A stretch of 64,000 bases of DNA from an uncultured Sutterella sp. (GCA_900757865.1 CAAEPH010000007.1:1-64000); one strand, 5' to 3'; positions 8,277 through 16,959 are shown, counted from the stretch's first letter. Notes: generated by a model from the letters alone, not told the origin. Numbers and translations are program-made.

Positions 8277-9848
8277 ATGGGTATTCAACGTCGAAAACTG
8301 TTAGGTAGCGCGGCCGCGAGCGTTGCGCTCGCAAGCGCTCCACTGGCTCAAGCTGCCGTGAAGAAATCGAAAGCCGACTTGGTCATTGTCGGTGGTGGCC
8401 TCGCTGGGCTTGCTGCCGCTTATGCCGCAGTGCGTAAAGGCGTAAAGCCCATTGTGATTGAAAAACTCAAATTCTTGGGTGGCGCCGGGCTCTTTCCTGA
8501 AGGCTCTCTGGGGGTGGGCACGCGCTACCAGAAAGAACACGGCATTCACACCACGGTGCAACAAGTGCTCAACGCTGCGCTGGAATACCACCACTACCGG
8601 TGCGATCCGAGCGTGCTTCGTGTGCTCATTGAAGAGTCAGCGCGCACCATTGATGAGTTGGACGACCTCGGTATTGAGTACCGTGGCATCCGCACCATGT
8701 ATCCCAAGAACGAATCGCTCATGACGTGGCACCTCTTCAAAGGCGGGTGCGCCAAAGTTTGCGAGAAATTCATCGAACAGATCAAAGCGCGCGGTGGGCA
8801 ACTCATCACCCGCACCAAAGTGGATCGCCTCATCATGAAGGACGGCAAGGTCGCCGGTGTCGAGGCCACCAATGAAAATGGCGACAAGCTCATCATCGAA
8901 GCCAAAAAGGTGATTATCGCCACGGGAGGCTTTGCCGCCAACAAAGAAATGCTCGCGCAATATGTGTTCGATTCGTCACAGTTGGGCATGGTCGAACCCA
9001 TTTGGTTGCGTGGTCCTGTTATCGATGGTCGCACGGGGGATGGCATCAACATGGCGCGCCTGGTGGGAGCAGGCGTAAAAGGCATGCACACGGTCGCGGG
9101 CAACGCGCCGTACCTGCCTGACGTTCCTCCCATCAATCAGTTCTCAGGTCCCGAAATGCTCCAGCAGGGGCGTTGCGCTTTGGCTCAGCCGTGGCTCTGG
9201 GTGGACCATACGGGAAATCGCTTCTTCAACGAGTCACGTGGTTCGATCTTCGTCGATGTCTACAACGCCATGACGAGTGCAGGTGGCGTGTCGTACACGA
9301 TTTTCGACCAACACATGATGGATCAGTTGGTGAACCAAGGCGCTGTGCTGCCCTTTAACGCGATTGTGCTCGCCGGCGTCCCGCTCAAAGCGTTGCCTGA
9401 AACGTGGCGTGTGGGCCAAGAGCGTGGCTGGGCCTTTAAGGCCAATAGCATCACGGAGCTTGCCCAACAAATTGGTGTACCACCCGAAAACTTGCTCGCC
9501 ACGATGAAGAAAGTGAATAAGTACGCAGAAGCCGGCGAGGATCCCGACTTTGGTCGTCGTCCCGAACACTTAAAGAAGTTCGACCTCGAACACGGTCCGT
9601 ACTATGCGCTGAAAGCGATTCGTTGCTTCTTCTTAACGCTGGGCGGCGTCACGGTGAATACCCACTTCGAAGCCCGAACACCGCAGGGCGACGTGATCCC
9701 AGGGCTTTACGTTGTAGGCCAAGACATCGGTGGGTTATTCGACTCGACGTACGATTTGCGTTGCGAAGGCTCTGCCTCGTCCTTTGCCATGACGAGTGGC
9801 CGTGTGGCAGCGGAGCACGCCATTGCGCAAATTGAAAAAGGCCTCTGA
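8277..9848 (+). CDS. Tat-exported FAD-dependent reductase (flavocytochrome c-like flavoprotein)
   Basis: A 523-residue flavoprotein of the fumarate reductase/FAD_binding_2 family, without heme or FMN domains. It starts with a twin-arginine signal (QRRKLLG) and a hydrophobic stretch ending near residue 26. The FAD dinucleotide-binding motif VIVGGGLAGLAAAYA lies at about 37-51, and a glycine-rich C-terminal FAD contact (LYVVGQDIGG) is present. It likely reduces a small unsaturated acid in the periplasm with electrons from a separate cytochrome; the substrate is unknown. A GAGGAG ribosome site precedes the ATG. A Crp-like regulator follows 170 nt after its stop. Confidence 0.87.
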   Translation: MGIQRRKLLGSAAASVALASAPLAQAAVKKSKADLVIVGGGLAGLAAAYAAVRKGVKPIVIEKLKFLGGAGLFPEGSLGVGTRYQKEHGIHTTVQQVLNAALEYHHYRCDPSVLRVLIEESARTIDELDDLGIEYRGIRTMYPKNESLMTWHLFKGGCAKVCEKFIEQIKARGGQLITRTKVDRLIMKDGKVAGVEATNENGDKLIIEAKKVIIATGGFAANKEMLAQYVFDSSQLGMVEPIWLRGPVIDGRTGDGINMARLVGAGVKGMHTVAGNAPYLPDVPPINQFSGPEMLQQGRCALAQPWLWVDHTGNRFFNESRGSIFVDVYNAMTSAGGVSYTIFDQHMMDQLVNQGAVLPFNAIVLAGVPLKALPETWRVGQERGWAFKANSITELAQQIGVPPENLLATMKKVNKYAEAGEDPDFGRRPEHLKKFDLEHGPYYALKAIRCFFLTLGGVTVNTHFEARTPQGDVIPGLYVVGQDIGGLFDSTYDLRCEGSASSFAMTSGRVAAEHAIAQIEKGL

Positions 9849-9913
9849 TGGCGTAGCGCTAACGCTCGCTTATCGAGCCTTTTAGGTTCTCTGTGCTAGG
9901 CGTGAGAGCCCAG

Positions 9914-9947
9914 AAAGACCTCTTCTATCTCGGGAGAGGTCTTTTTT
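9914..9947 (+). terminator. Terminator of the flavoprotein reductase gene
   Basis: A 9-bp inverted repeat (AAGACCTCT with AGAGGTCTT) is followed directly by a run of T. It separates the flavoprotein gene from the Crp-like regulator. Confidence 0.9.
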
Positions 9948-9957
9948 ACTGCCCCTC

Positions 9958-9963
9958 TATAAT
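9958..9963 (+). promoter_or_regulatory. Candidate -10 box of the Crp-like regulator gene
   Basis: A perfect TATAAT lies just after the terminator, while no good -35 is visible. It overlaps the upstream in-frame ATG at 9962, which argues that translation starts downstream at 10019. Confidence 0.5.
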
Positions 9964-10018
9964 GGAGAAACGGTTTTTCGTCTCGACAACTCTTCTTGCC
10001 CGATTGATTGCCCACATT

Positions 10019-10753
10019 ATGACCACGAATGCCAGCGACTTCACACCGCGTCTTACTTACGGCTCCCAGCCTTGGCTTGTCTCAGTCGATGTTCCAGAGG
10101 TACGTGCCTGCTTTATTGCACATGGGCAACCCAAAACGTTTAAGCGTGGTGACTGCATTGCGTTTGGGTTAACCGGCGTGATGCACTACATCGAATCCGG
10201 GCTGGTGGGCACGATACCCGTGAGTCACAGCACGAATGAGCGAATCATGGGGCTCTTTGGTTGGAATACCACATTGGGTCTGGTGATGGCACTGCGAAAC
10301 AACGCTAGCCACATCGCGCTTGTTGCAAGAGCGCTCACCGACGTCACCACACGCGCGATGGATACCACGCTCTTTCAAGAGTGGTTTGATGCGCAACACC
10401 CCATCGTCCAGCAATCCTTGTGGCAAAACGCCATAGCCAAAGCAGAGTGCCAGCTCGAAGGCGCTTATGTGAACGACATTTGCTCCGTGCTTGATCGACT
10501 ACTGTGGTGCTTATGGGTGATTTATTGCGCTGCGCCAAAGGCTACGGCCAAAGACCTGGCAAAAGAGCCCTATGACACTTTACCGATCACGATCACGCTC
10601 ACTGACATGGCGCTCATCATTCACACCACCCGTGAGATGGCCTCACGCGCCCTGGCCCAAGCGCACGAGGCAGGGTGGGTGAAAAAGGAAGGTCGACGCC
10701 TCTGGCTCAATGTGCAAAAGCTCCCCGCGTACCTTGCCAGCTTGACACTTTAA
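10019..10753 (+). CDS. Crp/Fnr-like transcription regulator
   Basis: A 244-residue protein with a cyclic-nucleotide-binding-like N-terminal half and a C-terminal winged helix-turn-helix (about 195-240; LTDMALIIHTTREMASRAL). No Fnr-type N-terminal cysteine cluster is present, so it is not an oxygen sensor of the Fnr kind. The signal it reads is unknown. The reading frame is open from 9893, but a -10 box at 9958-9963 makes the ATG at 10019 the likeliest start, although no strong ribosome site precedes it. It sits just downstream of the flavoprotein reductase gene and probably controls it or a respiratory gene set. Confidence 0.78.
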   Translation: MTTNASDFTPRLTYGSQPWLVSVDVPEVRACFIAHGQPKTFKRGDCIAFGLTGVMHYIESGLVGTIPVSHSTNERIMGLFGWNTTLGLVMALRNNASHIALVARALTDVTTRAMDTTLFQEWFDAQHPIVQQSLWQNAIAKAECQLEGAYVNDICSVLDRLLWCLWVIYCAAPKATAKDLAKEPYDTLPITITLTDMALIIHTTREMASRALAQAHEAGWVKKEGRRLWLNVQKLPAYLASLTL

Positions 10754-10783
10754 TCGTGTGTTAGAGGAACGCTTGCTGAGCAC

Positions 10784-11470
10784 TTAATCACTCGAGCAAC
10801 GTTTCCAAACCTGAACTCTGGCACCCGAGCGAAGAAGAAGGGCGCTCGCAAGCGCAGGTGAAACAACCCGCAATGGGGCCTTGAGCACCCACTGCCCCTC
10901 GTGCACAACCACTACCCCCGCCTCAATGGCCTCACGCATCAGCACTTTAGCAAGCGGCGCATACTGCTCGGTAGGATCTTTACGAGCAAACGTGCTCTCT
11001 GCGGCGAGCACCCAAGTGCTCCCGTCAAACGTCAATCGACCCGTCGCCCCACGCTCGTCGAGCACCCAGACGTCACCCTCGTTGGCGTCTATCGCCGGTG
11101 CGCAAACGCTCCACGCGTCACGCAAAGGCGCGTTCACCTCGGCTTGCGTCCAAAATGGTGCGGTTTCGCTACCCAATGCTTGCCCTGAGACGGGTAAGAC
11201 GTTAGCGAGCGTTTCAGGTACCCAAAACACCCCATCCCAGAGAACTTGGCGTTTATATAACCCCAGAGAGGTCCACGCGACATGCGTATCGGTTTGCTCC
11301 GTTGCCTTTAACCAACCCAAGGCGCCTGAGGTGCGATCACCGTGCCAAGCGACCCACACCCCGCGCTCAGCGTGAACGAAATTCTCACCGGGCGACGCGT
11401 CGAGAAGCGATGAGAGCGAAAGAAAGGTCACGCGAGACAAAGGTGTTCTCCTCTTGGATCGAAAAGACAA
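10784..11470 (-). CDS. Protein of unknown function with repeated tryptophan-containing strands
   Basis: A 228-residue reading frame that I do not recognise. It has no signal peptide or membrane segment. Several short stretches share a pattern of small or acidic residues followed by W-V (GVWVAWHGD, DGVFWVPE, GDVWVLDE, DGSTWVLA, EGQWVLKAP), suggesting repeated beta hairpins. Composition matches the surrounding genes, and the frame is long compared with chance. It is convergent with the Crp-like regulator. The neighbouring feo operon is divergent, with about 450 nt between them. Confidence 0.55.
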   Translation of the reverse strand: MSFRSKRRTPLSRVTFLSLSSLLDASPGENFVHAERGVWVAWHGDRTSGALGWLKATEQTDTHVAWTSLGLYKRQVLWDGVFWVPETLANVLPVSGQALGSETAPFWTQAEVNAPLRDAWSVCAPAIDANEGDVWVLDERGATGRLTFDGSTWVLAAESTFARKDPTEQYAPLAKVLMREAIEAGVVVVHEGQWVLKAPLRVVSPALASALLLRSGARVQVWKRCSSD

Positions 11471-11672
11471 ACAAACGGCACCACTTGAGTGATCAGCATT
11501 AGGGTACTGACGCTATTTTAGCCTTGTTGGAAGTAACCCGTCGTTCTCAGCACTTCAAACACCAGTGACGCTAGAGAAAAAGAGGTCAACAACCACCGAA
11601 ACAGACAGCGAAACGAATAAAAAACCGCTTATATAGAAAAAAGCTATAAAAACAAGTTGTTTAATAGCGTGT

Positions 11673-11687
11673 TGAGACTCGTTCTCA
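11673..11687. promoter_or_regulatory. Fur-like operator (7-1-7 dyad)
   Basis: TGAGACT-C-GTTCTCA fits the 7-1-7 inverted-repeat pattern of Fur boxes (model TGATAAT-n-ATTATCA). It lies upstream of a ferrous iron uptake operon, the classical Fur target. Confidence 0.6.
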
Positions 11688-11731
11688 TTGAGCTAAATCA
11701 AAAGTTAATTTTTGCCTTTACTGCGAGTGAA

Positions 11732-11748
11732 AATGAGAATGGTTTGCA
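11732..11748. promoter_or_regulatory. Fur-like site, left copy of a perfect inverted repeat
   Basis: The 17 bases 11732-11748 (half-site AATGAGAAT) recur as their exact reverse complement at 11820-11836. The half-site differs by one base from the Fur half-site AATGATAAT. Confidence 0.6.
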
Positions 11749-11819
11749 TTTTTCTATGAAAATCAATCACTTTCATCTTGAAAACCCACAATCCTTAGGG
11801 TTTGACTGGGTATTGAAGT

Positions 11820-11836
11820 TGCAAACCATTCTCATT
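11820..11836. promoter_or_regulatory. Fur-like site, right copy of a perfect inverted repeat
   Basis: Exact reverse complement of 11732-11748, 71 nt apart, ending 80 nt before the feoA start. It could bind Fur at two face-to-face sites, or form a large stem in the leader RNA. Confidence 0.6.
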
Positions 11837-11916
11837 AAGATTAGTCCCAAACGCTAGGAATGCCTCTATCGTCCGACGTTTGTTCATCGTTAGATATTTT
11901 CTTTGGAACCACTGTT

Positions 11917-12156
11917 ATGGCTATGGAAATGAAAAGTATGCGTCGCTTGACTGAGCTTGAATTTGGTCGCGCCGCCACAGTAGCTAAATTAAAAGTTCCG
12001 GCCGCTGAAGAAGCACGCCTTCAAGAGTTAGGGCTTCATCGAGGAAGCAATGTGCGCATTTTGCATGGTGCACAAGACGAATCCATATTGTTGGCCGTGG
12101 GTGACGGTCGCATTGGGGTCAATTTTGACATTGCTCGTCAAATTTACGTTTTCTAA
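11917..12156 (+). CDS. feoA: FeoA family ferrous iron transport protein (first copy)
   Basis: A small cytoplasmic SH3-like protein of 79 residues that assists the FeoB channel. Family features are the QELGLHRGSNVRIL turn and the closing GVNFDIARQIYV. The start is taken at the ATG at 11917 (MAMEMKSM), because upstream residues in the frame (from 11860) lie in the control region. It is the first gene of the feo operon, 40 nt before a second feoA, and sits downstream of Fur-like sites. Confidence 0.85.
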   Translation: MAMEMKSMRRLTELEFGRAATVAKLKVPAAEEARLQELGLHRGSNVRILHGAQDESILLAVGDGRIGVNFDIARQIYVF

Positions 12157-12196
12157 TGGGCACGATTGACCTAGCCCACACTATAAGGACAACACT

Positions 12197-12424
12197 ATGT
12201 TTTTAAAAGATCTCGTGCCTGGAGACCATGGGAAGATTCTCTCCTACGGCAAGGACCATCCAGAGTACCGTCGTCGCCTTTTGATGTTAGGGGCAACGCC
12301 CGGTACCGCGTTTGAAGTGGTGCGTATTGCGCCTTTGGGCGACCCGGTGGAAATTCGCGTGCGCGGCAGCATGATCAGCGTGCGTAAAGAAGAAGCCACG
12401 CTCATCGAAGTGAGCAAACTCTAG
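12197..12424 (+). CDS. feoA: FeoA family ferrous iron transport protein (second copy)
   Basis: A 75-residue SH3-like FeoA protein. It carries the typical core RRRLLMLGATPGTAFEVVR followed by DPVEIRVRGSMISVRKEEA. It is more canonical than the preceding copy, and the two are divergent paralogues rather than a recent duplication. AAGGACAAC precedes the ATG. It partners FeoB, encoded 211 nt downstream. Confidence 0.93.
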   Translation: MFLKDLVPGDHGKILSYGKDHPEYRRRLLMLGATPGTAFEVVRIAPLGDPVEIRVRGSMISVRKEEATLIEVSKL

Positions 12425-12450
12425 TCTCGGCACGCCCTGCCCCTCCGTCA

Positions 12451-12534
12451 AGAGCGCCATCCCCTACTTGACCGCCGATAGTGACCACGCCACACGGTCA
12501 AAGGCCAAATAGATACCAGTCTTGGGGGCGCTCT
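12451..12534 (+). ncRNA. Nested stem structure in the feoA-feoB spacer
   Basis: Outer arms 12451-12458 and 12527-12534 (AGAGCGCC/GGCGCTCT) are perfectly complementary and enclose inner arms 12468-12474 and 12495-12501 (TTGACCG/CGGTCAA). The roughly 84-nt segment can form a nested hairpin within the operon transcript. It may tune feoA against feoB expression or protect RNA ends. No known riboswitch family is recognised. Confidence 0.4.
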
Positions 12535-12635
12535 CAACACAAATTGACCATGACCTCTTTTGGTGAAAGAGAGCTCAGAGGGGTTTTGTACCTTTTGAAA
12601 TCGCTTTTTATTAACCCTCTCGTAATCGATATACC

Positions 12636-15008
12636 ATGACCAAGAAAAAGATCGTCTGTGTCGTAGGCAATCCGAACTGCGGCAAGACCACCCTCTTTAA
12701 TGCGCTCACCGGTAGCCGTCAAGACGTCGGCAACTGGCCTGGCGTCACGGTGGAAAAGAAGGTGGGCTACTACACTCACCAAGGCGAAGAAATCGCCATT
12801 GTGGACTTGCCGGGGATTTACTCCATCACCCCGTCGTCCACCTCTGGGGAAGATGAACGCGTTGCGCGCGACTACATTCTCACCAACGAATCGAGCTTGG
12901 TGATCAACATCATCGACGCGTCGAACTTGGAGCGTAATCTCTACCTCACCGCACAGTTAATCGAAATGCGCGTGCCGATGTTGGTCGTGGTCAACATGCT
13001 TGACATCGCCAAAGCGCACCGCATGGAGATTCGTCTCAACGATTTGGAAAAAGAACTCGGTTGCCCCGTGATCGGCATTGTCGCCTCGCGCAAAACCGGC
13101 ATCAAAGAGCTCAAAGACCAGATTTCGCTCTCGCTTTCCGAACCCGTCACGCCACCGATGTTGATCGAATTTGATCCGCGCGTCTCGCAGTGCGCTAGCG
13201 ACGTGGAAGTGAAACTCGCTCAATTGGGTGTACAGCGCCCGAAGTGGTTTGCCTTGCAGTTGATGGAAGGCGCGCCCGGCATTTTGGACAGATTGCCCGA
13301 AGGCACCGACAAAGCCGTTGCCCCTATTATTGATCCCGTGAACGAAGCCTTTGACGGGGACTTGGACATTGCTATTGCGGACGCACGCTACACGTTTGTA
13401 AGCAACATCGTGGAAAAATCCATGCGTCGCGTCGGCGAAGTGAGTTCCACCATCACCGACAAGATTGACCGCGTGGTGCTCAACCGCTGGTTGGGTCTGC
13501 CGATCTTCTTGCTCATCATGTACGTGATGTTCCTCTTCACGCAAAACTTCGGCTCCGCCTTCATTGACTTCTTTGACATCTTTGTCGGTGGCGTCCTGGT
13601 CGATGGTTTAGGTGGCTGGTTGCAGTCCATCGGTACGCCAGACTGGTTACGCGTTTTCCTCGCCAACGGTATTGGTGGCGGTATCCAAACGGTCTCCACC
13701 TTCATCCCGGTCATTTTCTTCCTCTACCTCTTCTTGGCCATCCTGGAAGACTCGGGCTACATGGCGCGTGCTGCATTCGTGATGGACCGCCTGATGCGCT
13801 TCTTGGGTCTACCTGGCAAAGCTTTTGTGCCGTTGATCGTGGGCTTTGGTTGTAACGTGCCGGCCATTATGGCCACGCGTACGATGGATCGCGCGAGCGA
13901 TCGAATCATCACGATCATGATGGCTCCCTTTATGAGCTGTGGGGCGCGCTTGCCCGTTTACGTGCTCTTTGCGACGGCATTCTTCCCCACCAACGGGCAG
14001 AACTTGGTCTTCGGGCTCTACCTCATTGGTATTCTCGCTGCGATCATCACCGGGTTCTTACTTAAGCGCATTGCGCTCCCGGGTGAAGCCAGTGCCTTTG
14101 TGATGGAAATTCCGCCCTACCATATTCCGACGGTTTCCGGCGTGTTGAGCCGTACGTGGGATCGTTTGAAGGGCTTTGTCACGCGCGCAGGTCGCGTCAT
14201 TGTGGTGATCGTCGCCATTCTCGCCTTCTTAAATTCGTGGGGGACTGACGGCTCCTTTGGAAACGAAGATTCGCAAAACTCGGTTCTCTCCTCGGTGGGT
14301 CGCACCGTTACCCCAGCGCTCGCTCCGATGGGCGTGAGTGAAGAAAACTGGCCGGCGGCCGTGGGTATTTTCACGGGCGTCTTCGCTAAGGAAGCCGTGA
14401 TCGGTACCATGAACTCGCTCTACGAATCCATGGCTCGTGCGGAAAACGAAGCTAACGCGGCTGCCTCGGGCGACGAACCGGCTGCAGCCACCGAAGAAGC
14501 TGAAGAACCCTTCTCCATCGTGGCGACGTTTAAAGAAGCCGTGGACACCACGATCGACAACTTGGCCGACTTGGGTTCCGCGTTGACCGACCCGTTAGGT
14601 ATTACCGTAGATGACCTCTCGGATACGGCTGCGGCCGCCGAAGAGCAAGAAGTCTCGGTCGATACCGTCTCGATGATGCAAAAGCTCTTTGGTAGCCAGC
14701 TTGCGGCATTTGCCTACCTCTTGATGGTGTTGCTCTACATGCCTTGCGTGGCGGCCATCTCCGCGGTTTACCGTGAAGCCGGTGCTGCGTGGACGATCTT
14801 CCTTGGCGCCTGGACCACCGCTTTGGGTTACTGCTCGGCGACAATCGTCTATCGCTTGGGCACTTTCTCAGAGAACCCCACCTACTCGATCATCTCGATC
14901 GGCCTGGCGGTGGTGATTCTCGCTGCCATGGTGGGTTGGATGCGTCTCTTTGCGATTCGCAATCGCGGTAAAGGCAAAAAGGTTATTCCGATTGCCGTTC
15001 GCCACTAA
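12636..15008 (+). CDS. feoB: FeoB ferrous iron transporter (GTPase-coupled)
   Basis: An inner-membrane Fe(II) importer of 790 residues. The N-terminal G domain has G1 GNPNCGKTT (11-19), G3 DLPG and G4 NMLD. It is followed by a helical linker and a membrane domain with two Gate-type repeats (GFGCNVPAIMATRTM and, later, LYMPCVAAISAVYREAG). An acidic alanine/glutamate-rich cytoplasmic insertion (about 600-625) lies between membrane helices. Length is normal for the family. It is the third gene of the feo operon, and its expression is expected to be repressed by iron through Fur. Confidence 0.96.
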   Translation: MTKKKIVCVVGNPNCGKTTLFNALTGSRQDVGNWPGVTVEKKVGYYTHQGEEIAIVDLPGIYSITPSSTSGEDERVARDYILTNESSLVINIIDASNLERNLYLTAQLIEMRVPMLVVVNMLDIAKAHRMEIRLNDLEKELGCPVIGIVASRKTGIKELKDQISLSLSEPVTPPMLIEFDPRVSQCASDVEVKLAQLGVQRPKWFALQLMEGAPGILDRLPEGTDKAVAPIIDPVNEAFDGDLDIAIADARYTFVSNIVEKSMRRVGEVSSTITDKIDRVVLNRWLGLPIFLLIMYVMFLFTQNFGSAFIDFFDIFVGGVLVDGLGGWLQSIGTPDWLRVFLANGIGGGIQTVSTFIPVIFFLYLFLAILEDSGYMARAAFVMDRLMRFLGLPGKAFVPLIVGFGCNVPAIMATRTMDRASDRIITIMMAPFMSCGARLPVYVLFATAFFPTNGQNLVFGLYLIGILAAIITGFLLKRIALPGEASAFVMEIPPYHIPTVSGVLSRTWDRLKGFVTRAGRVIVVIVAILAFLNSWGTDGSFGNEDSQNSVLSSVGRTVTPALAPMGVSEENWPAAVGIFTGVFAKEAVIGTMNSLYESMARAENEANAAASGDEPAAATEEAEEPFSIVATFKEAVDTTIDNLADLGSALTDPLGITVDDLSDTAAAAEEQEVSVDTVSMMQKLFGSQLAAFAYLLMVLLYMPCVAAISAVYREAGAAWTIFLGAWTTALGYCSATIVYRLGTFSENPTYSIISIGLAVVILAAMVGWMRLFAIRNRGKGKKVIPIAVRH

Positions 15009-15031
15009 GCGCATCCACTAACGCTCTCTTG

Positions 15032-15062
15032 CCCGTTGGTGGTTTAGCTCCACTGACGGGCG
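15032..15062 (+). terminator. Stem-loop after feoB
   Basis: GCCCGT (15032-15037) pairs with ACGGGC (15057-15062), and GTGG (15040-15043) with CCAC (15051-15054). The following T content is low, so it may be an attenuating or RNA-stabilising hairpin within the operon rather than a full terminator. Confidence 0.5.
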
Positions 15063-15113
15063 TTTGCCCTTCCAGAGACCCCAGAAGGACAAACGTTTAA
15101 GCCTGTCACCGAT

Positions 15114-15149
15114 CGAGGTGTTAATCCCCTGGTTTATCAACACCTCGAC
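15114..15149 (+). repeat. Perfect stem-loop in the feoB-feoC spacer
   Basis: A 10-bp perfect inverted repeat (15114-15123 with 15140-15149) with a 16-nt loop, ending 34 nt before the feoC start. It is the third structured spacer in this operon. Confidence 0.6.
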
Positions 15150-15183
15150 TTCCATGTCACATTTTTCGATAAGGATTTTCGAC

Positions 15184-15426
15184 ATGCTTTCAAGCTTTGA
15201 ACTCAAAAACTACCTCGCCGAACACGGCACGATGACCGAAGAAGAGCTCGCTCGTCACTTTGATACCACCCCGGCGATGATCGGCATGATGGCTGAAAAG
15301 CTCGAGCAAAAGGGCTCCCTACAACACTTAATGGTGGGCGGTCAGAGTTGCTGCTCGGGCGGTTGCAGTTGTGGCGAAAACGAAAAGACCAAGCGCGCCT
15401 GGCGCTATGTTCGCCAAGGGCAATAA
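15184..15426 (+). CDS. feoC: FeoC-like winged-helix protein with cysteine-rich tail
   Basis: An 80-residue protein. The N-terminal two thirds form a FeoC-type winged helix (MLSSFELKNYLAEHG, then a helix-turn-helix region). It is followed by a cysteine-rich stretch SCCSGGCSCGEN (about 57-68) that could bind an Fe-S cluster or metal. The ATG at 15184 is chosen because AAGGA lies upstream and homology begins there; the longer frame from 15064 runs through spacer hairpins. As last gene of the feo operon it probably modulates FeoB stability or acts as an iron/oxygen-responsive regulator. Confidence 0.8.
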   Translation: MLSSFELKNYLAEHGTMTEEELARHFDTTPAMIGMMAEKLEQKGSLQHLMVGGQSCCSGGCSCGENEKTKRAWRYVRQGQ

Positions 15427-15720
15427 TTCGCTAGCTCGCTCAGCTCTCGACAAGGAAATTCGCCATTCATGACCGAAATTGTAAAGAATTGCGAGTTTTC
15501 CTCTTGTTGCGCAAAGGAGTGTGATATAGTTAATCTCAGCTGTGAATGACGTGGTGCTTTAATCCGAGGCTTTTCTCTGGAGCACACAGTCGCTGTTGGG
15601 AATCCATTCAAGCAGTGATGAGTCCATGCTGAGAACGCGATAGTTCGCTGTTCCTCTCCTGCTTTGAGCTGGGTGATGCCAAAAAAGAGCCAAGCCCGCG
15701 CATTCACGCCAAAACCGATA

Positions 15721-15752
15721 GGGTACGAGCGCATTTTCGTGCCCTTTTCTTT
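15721..15752 (+). terminator. Likely terminator of the feo operon
   Basis: An 8-bp stem with one G-T pair (15721-15728 with 15737-15744) is followed by TTTTCTTTTTT. The spacer from 15427 to about 15900 otherwise shows no gene; minus-strand frames there have no family features. Confidence 0.7.
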
Positions 15753-15839
15753 TTTCCGTCTGTGAGTCTTCTCTTTCCTCACACCCGTTCCTCTTTCTCG
15801 ACGCCTTCACGGCTATCGGCCATCACTTCCTGTTAGCGC

Positions 15840-16959
15840 TTGTCACTTGAGGTAGAGCCGGGTAGGTTTCGTCGGAGTCCTAAGCTCTTCTTTTTGCTGT
15901 CTCTTTCCAGGCCAAATTTGCCCATTAGGACACAAACGTTTTCTGCGCTACGAGAAGCCAAACAATTGTACGTCGACAAAACCGCTCTCATTGATGAGTT
16001 GATTACAGATCGGCGCCATGTCTTCTTAGCACGTCCTCGCCGATTTGGAAAATCTTTGTTACTTACTACATTGGCGTCGCTGTTTGCGCATGGGTTAAGA
16101 GATTTCAGTGGCTTGGCCATTGCATCGACTTGGAAAGAGACGCAGACGTATCCAGTCATTCATCTGGATTTTTCCGAAAACCACGTTTCGATGGCAAGCG
16201 TATTGGTATCGTTCAGGTGGTGATCCTGAAACGCTTCTGAGCGCATTCTGGAGCACACCTCAACAGCGTGCTCTGACGTTTTTCAATCCCATTACTGTCT
16301 CGTCGCAGATTCTACACAGTGCACACGTTGGACTCACCCCCCATCCAGAGCGCCTTTTTCTGGAAACGGGCTACTTGACTCTTCAAGCTCCCAGCTCTGA
16401 AGGTTTAGCACACCTAAAATTTCCCAATCAAGCTGTCAAGAACGTGCTGGCGCGGCAATGTGCCAATGAGTTCACACGCTCAACTAACGTTTCGCCTCTG
16501 AACTTCTTCAATGAGCTAGTGGCAGGCGATAACGAACAGGTGGTCGAAAGTCTCAATCAGGTCTTATCTTGCTTGGCATCCAAACTTGATGCGTGGTGGA
16601 CATTTCCACAGTACCTCAGCGCACTAAAACTTCTGTGGACAGCGTTATCGGAAAATCCACAAATCGTTACGCACTTCGACGAAGATAGCCCAACAGGCAT
16701 GATCCGTTGCGGCAACCAAGCTTGGCTTTTGGCCTTTGAAGAAACGACGCCACGAGTCAACGCGCATCAGGCTCTCGACGTAGCGTTAACTCGCCTTACG
16801 GTACAAAAAGAAAAACTCGGCCATCAAGAAAACACTTTTCTAGAACTCGTTGGTCTCGCCATGGTATGGGAGAAACACTCTAAAAGTTTTACTGTCTGGA
16901 AAAGTGTAGATCTCGCCCGCCGCAACACCATGCATTCAGCTTGCCTGCCGTCTGCTTAG
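15840..16959 (+). pseudogene. Broken AAA-ATPase-like/PD-(D/E)XK gene
   Basis: Two frames carry pieces of one gene. The first (15840-16223) has the start of the AAA-ATPase-like family common in gut bacteria: LPIRTQTF, LYVDKT, then a P-loop-like LARPRRFGKSLLLTTLA. The second (about 16224-16959, another frame) resembles the later part, with FFNPITVSSQI and LFLETGYLTLQ, then a degraded nuclease-like C-terminal domain. The central ATPase segment is missing at the junction near 16200-16260, and the expected N-terminal Met context is absent. Intact members are about 500-550 residues. I read this as a gene with an internal deletion plus frameshift. The family's role is uncertain. Confidence 0.75.

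Larger units (their letters stand above)
11471..11916 (+). other. AT-rich control region upstream of feoA
   Basis: About 446 nt with low GC. It contains three Fur-like elements, listed separately. A short open frame (11657-11857) runs through the Fur sites and has no coding character. Confidence 0.6.

Noticed and set aside
11657..11857. 66-residue frame upstream of feoA
   Set aside because: It runs through the Fur-like inverted repeats and has no coding character.
15405..15810. Minus-strand frames behind feoC (125 and 83 residues)
   Set aside because: They cross the feo terminator hairpin and overlap each other in different frames; no recognisable protein.
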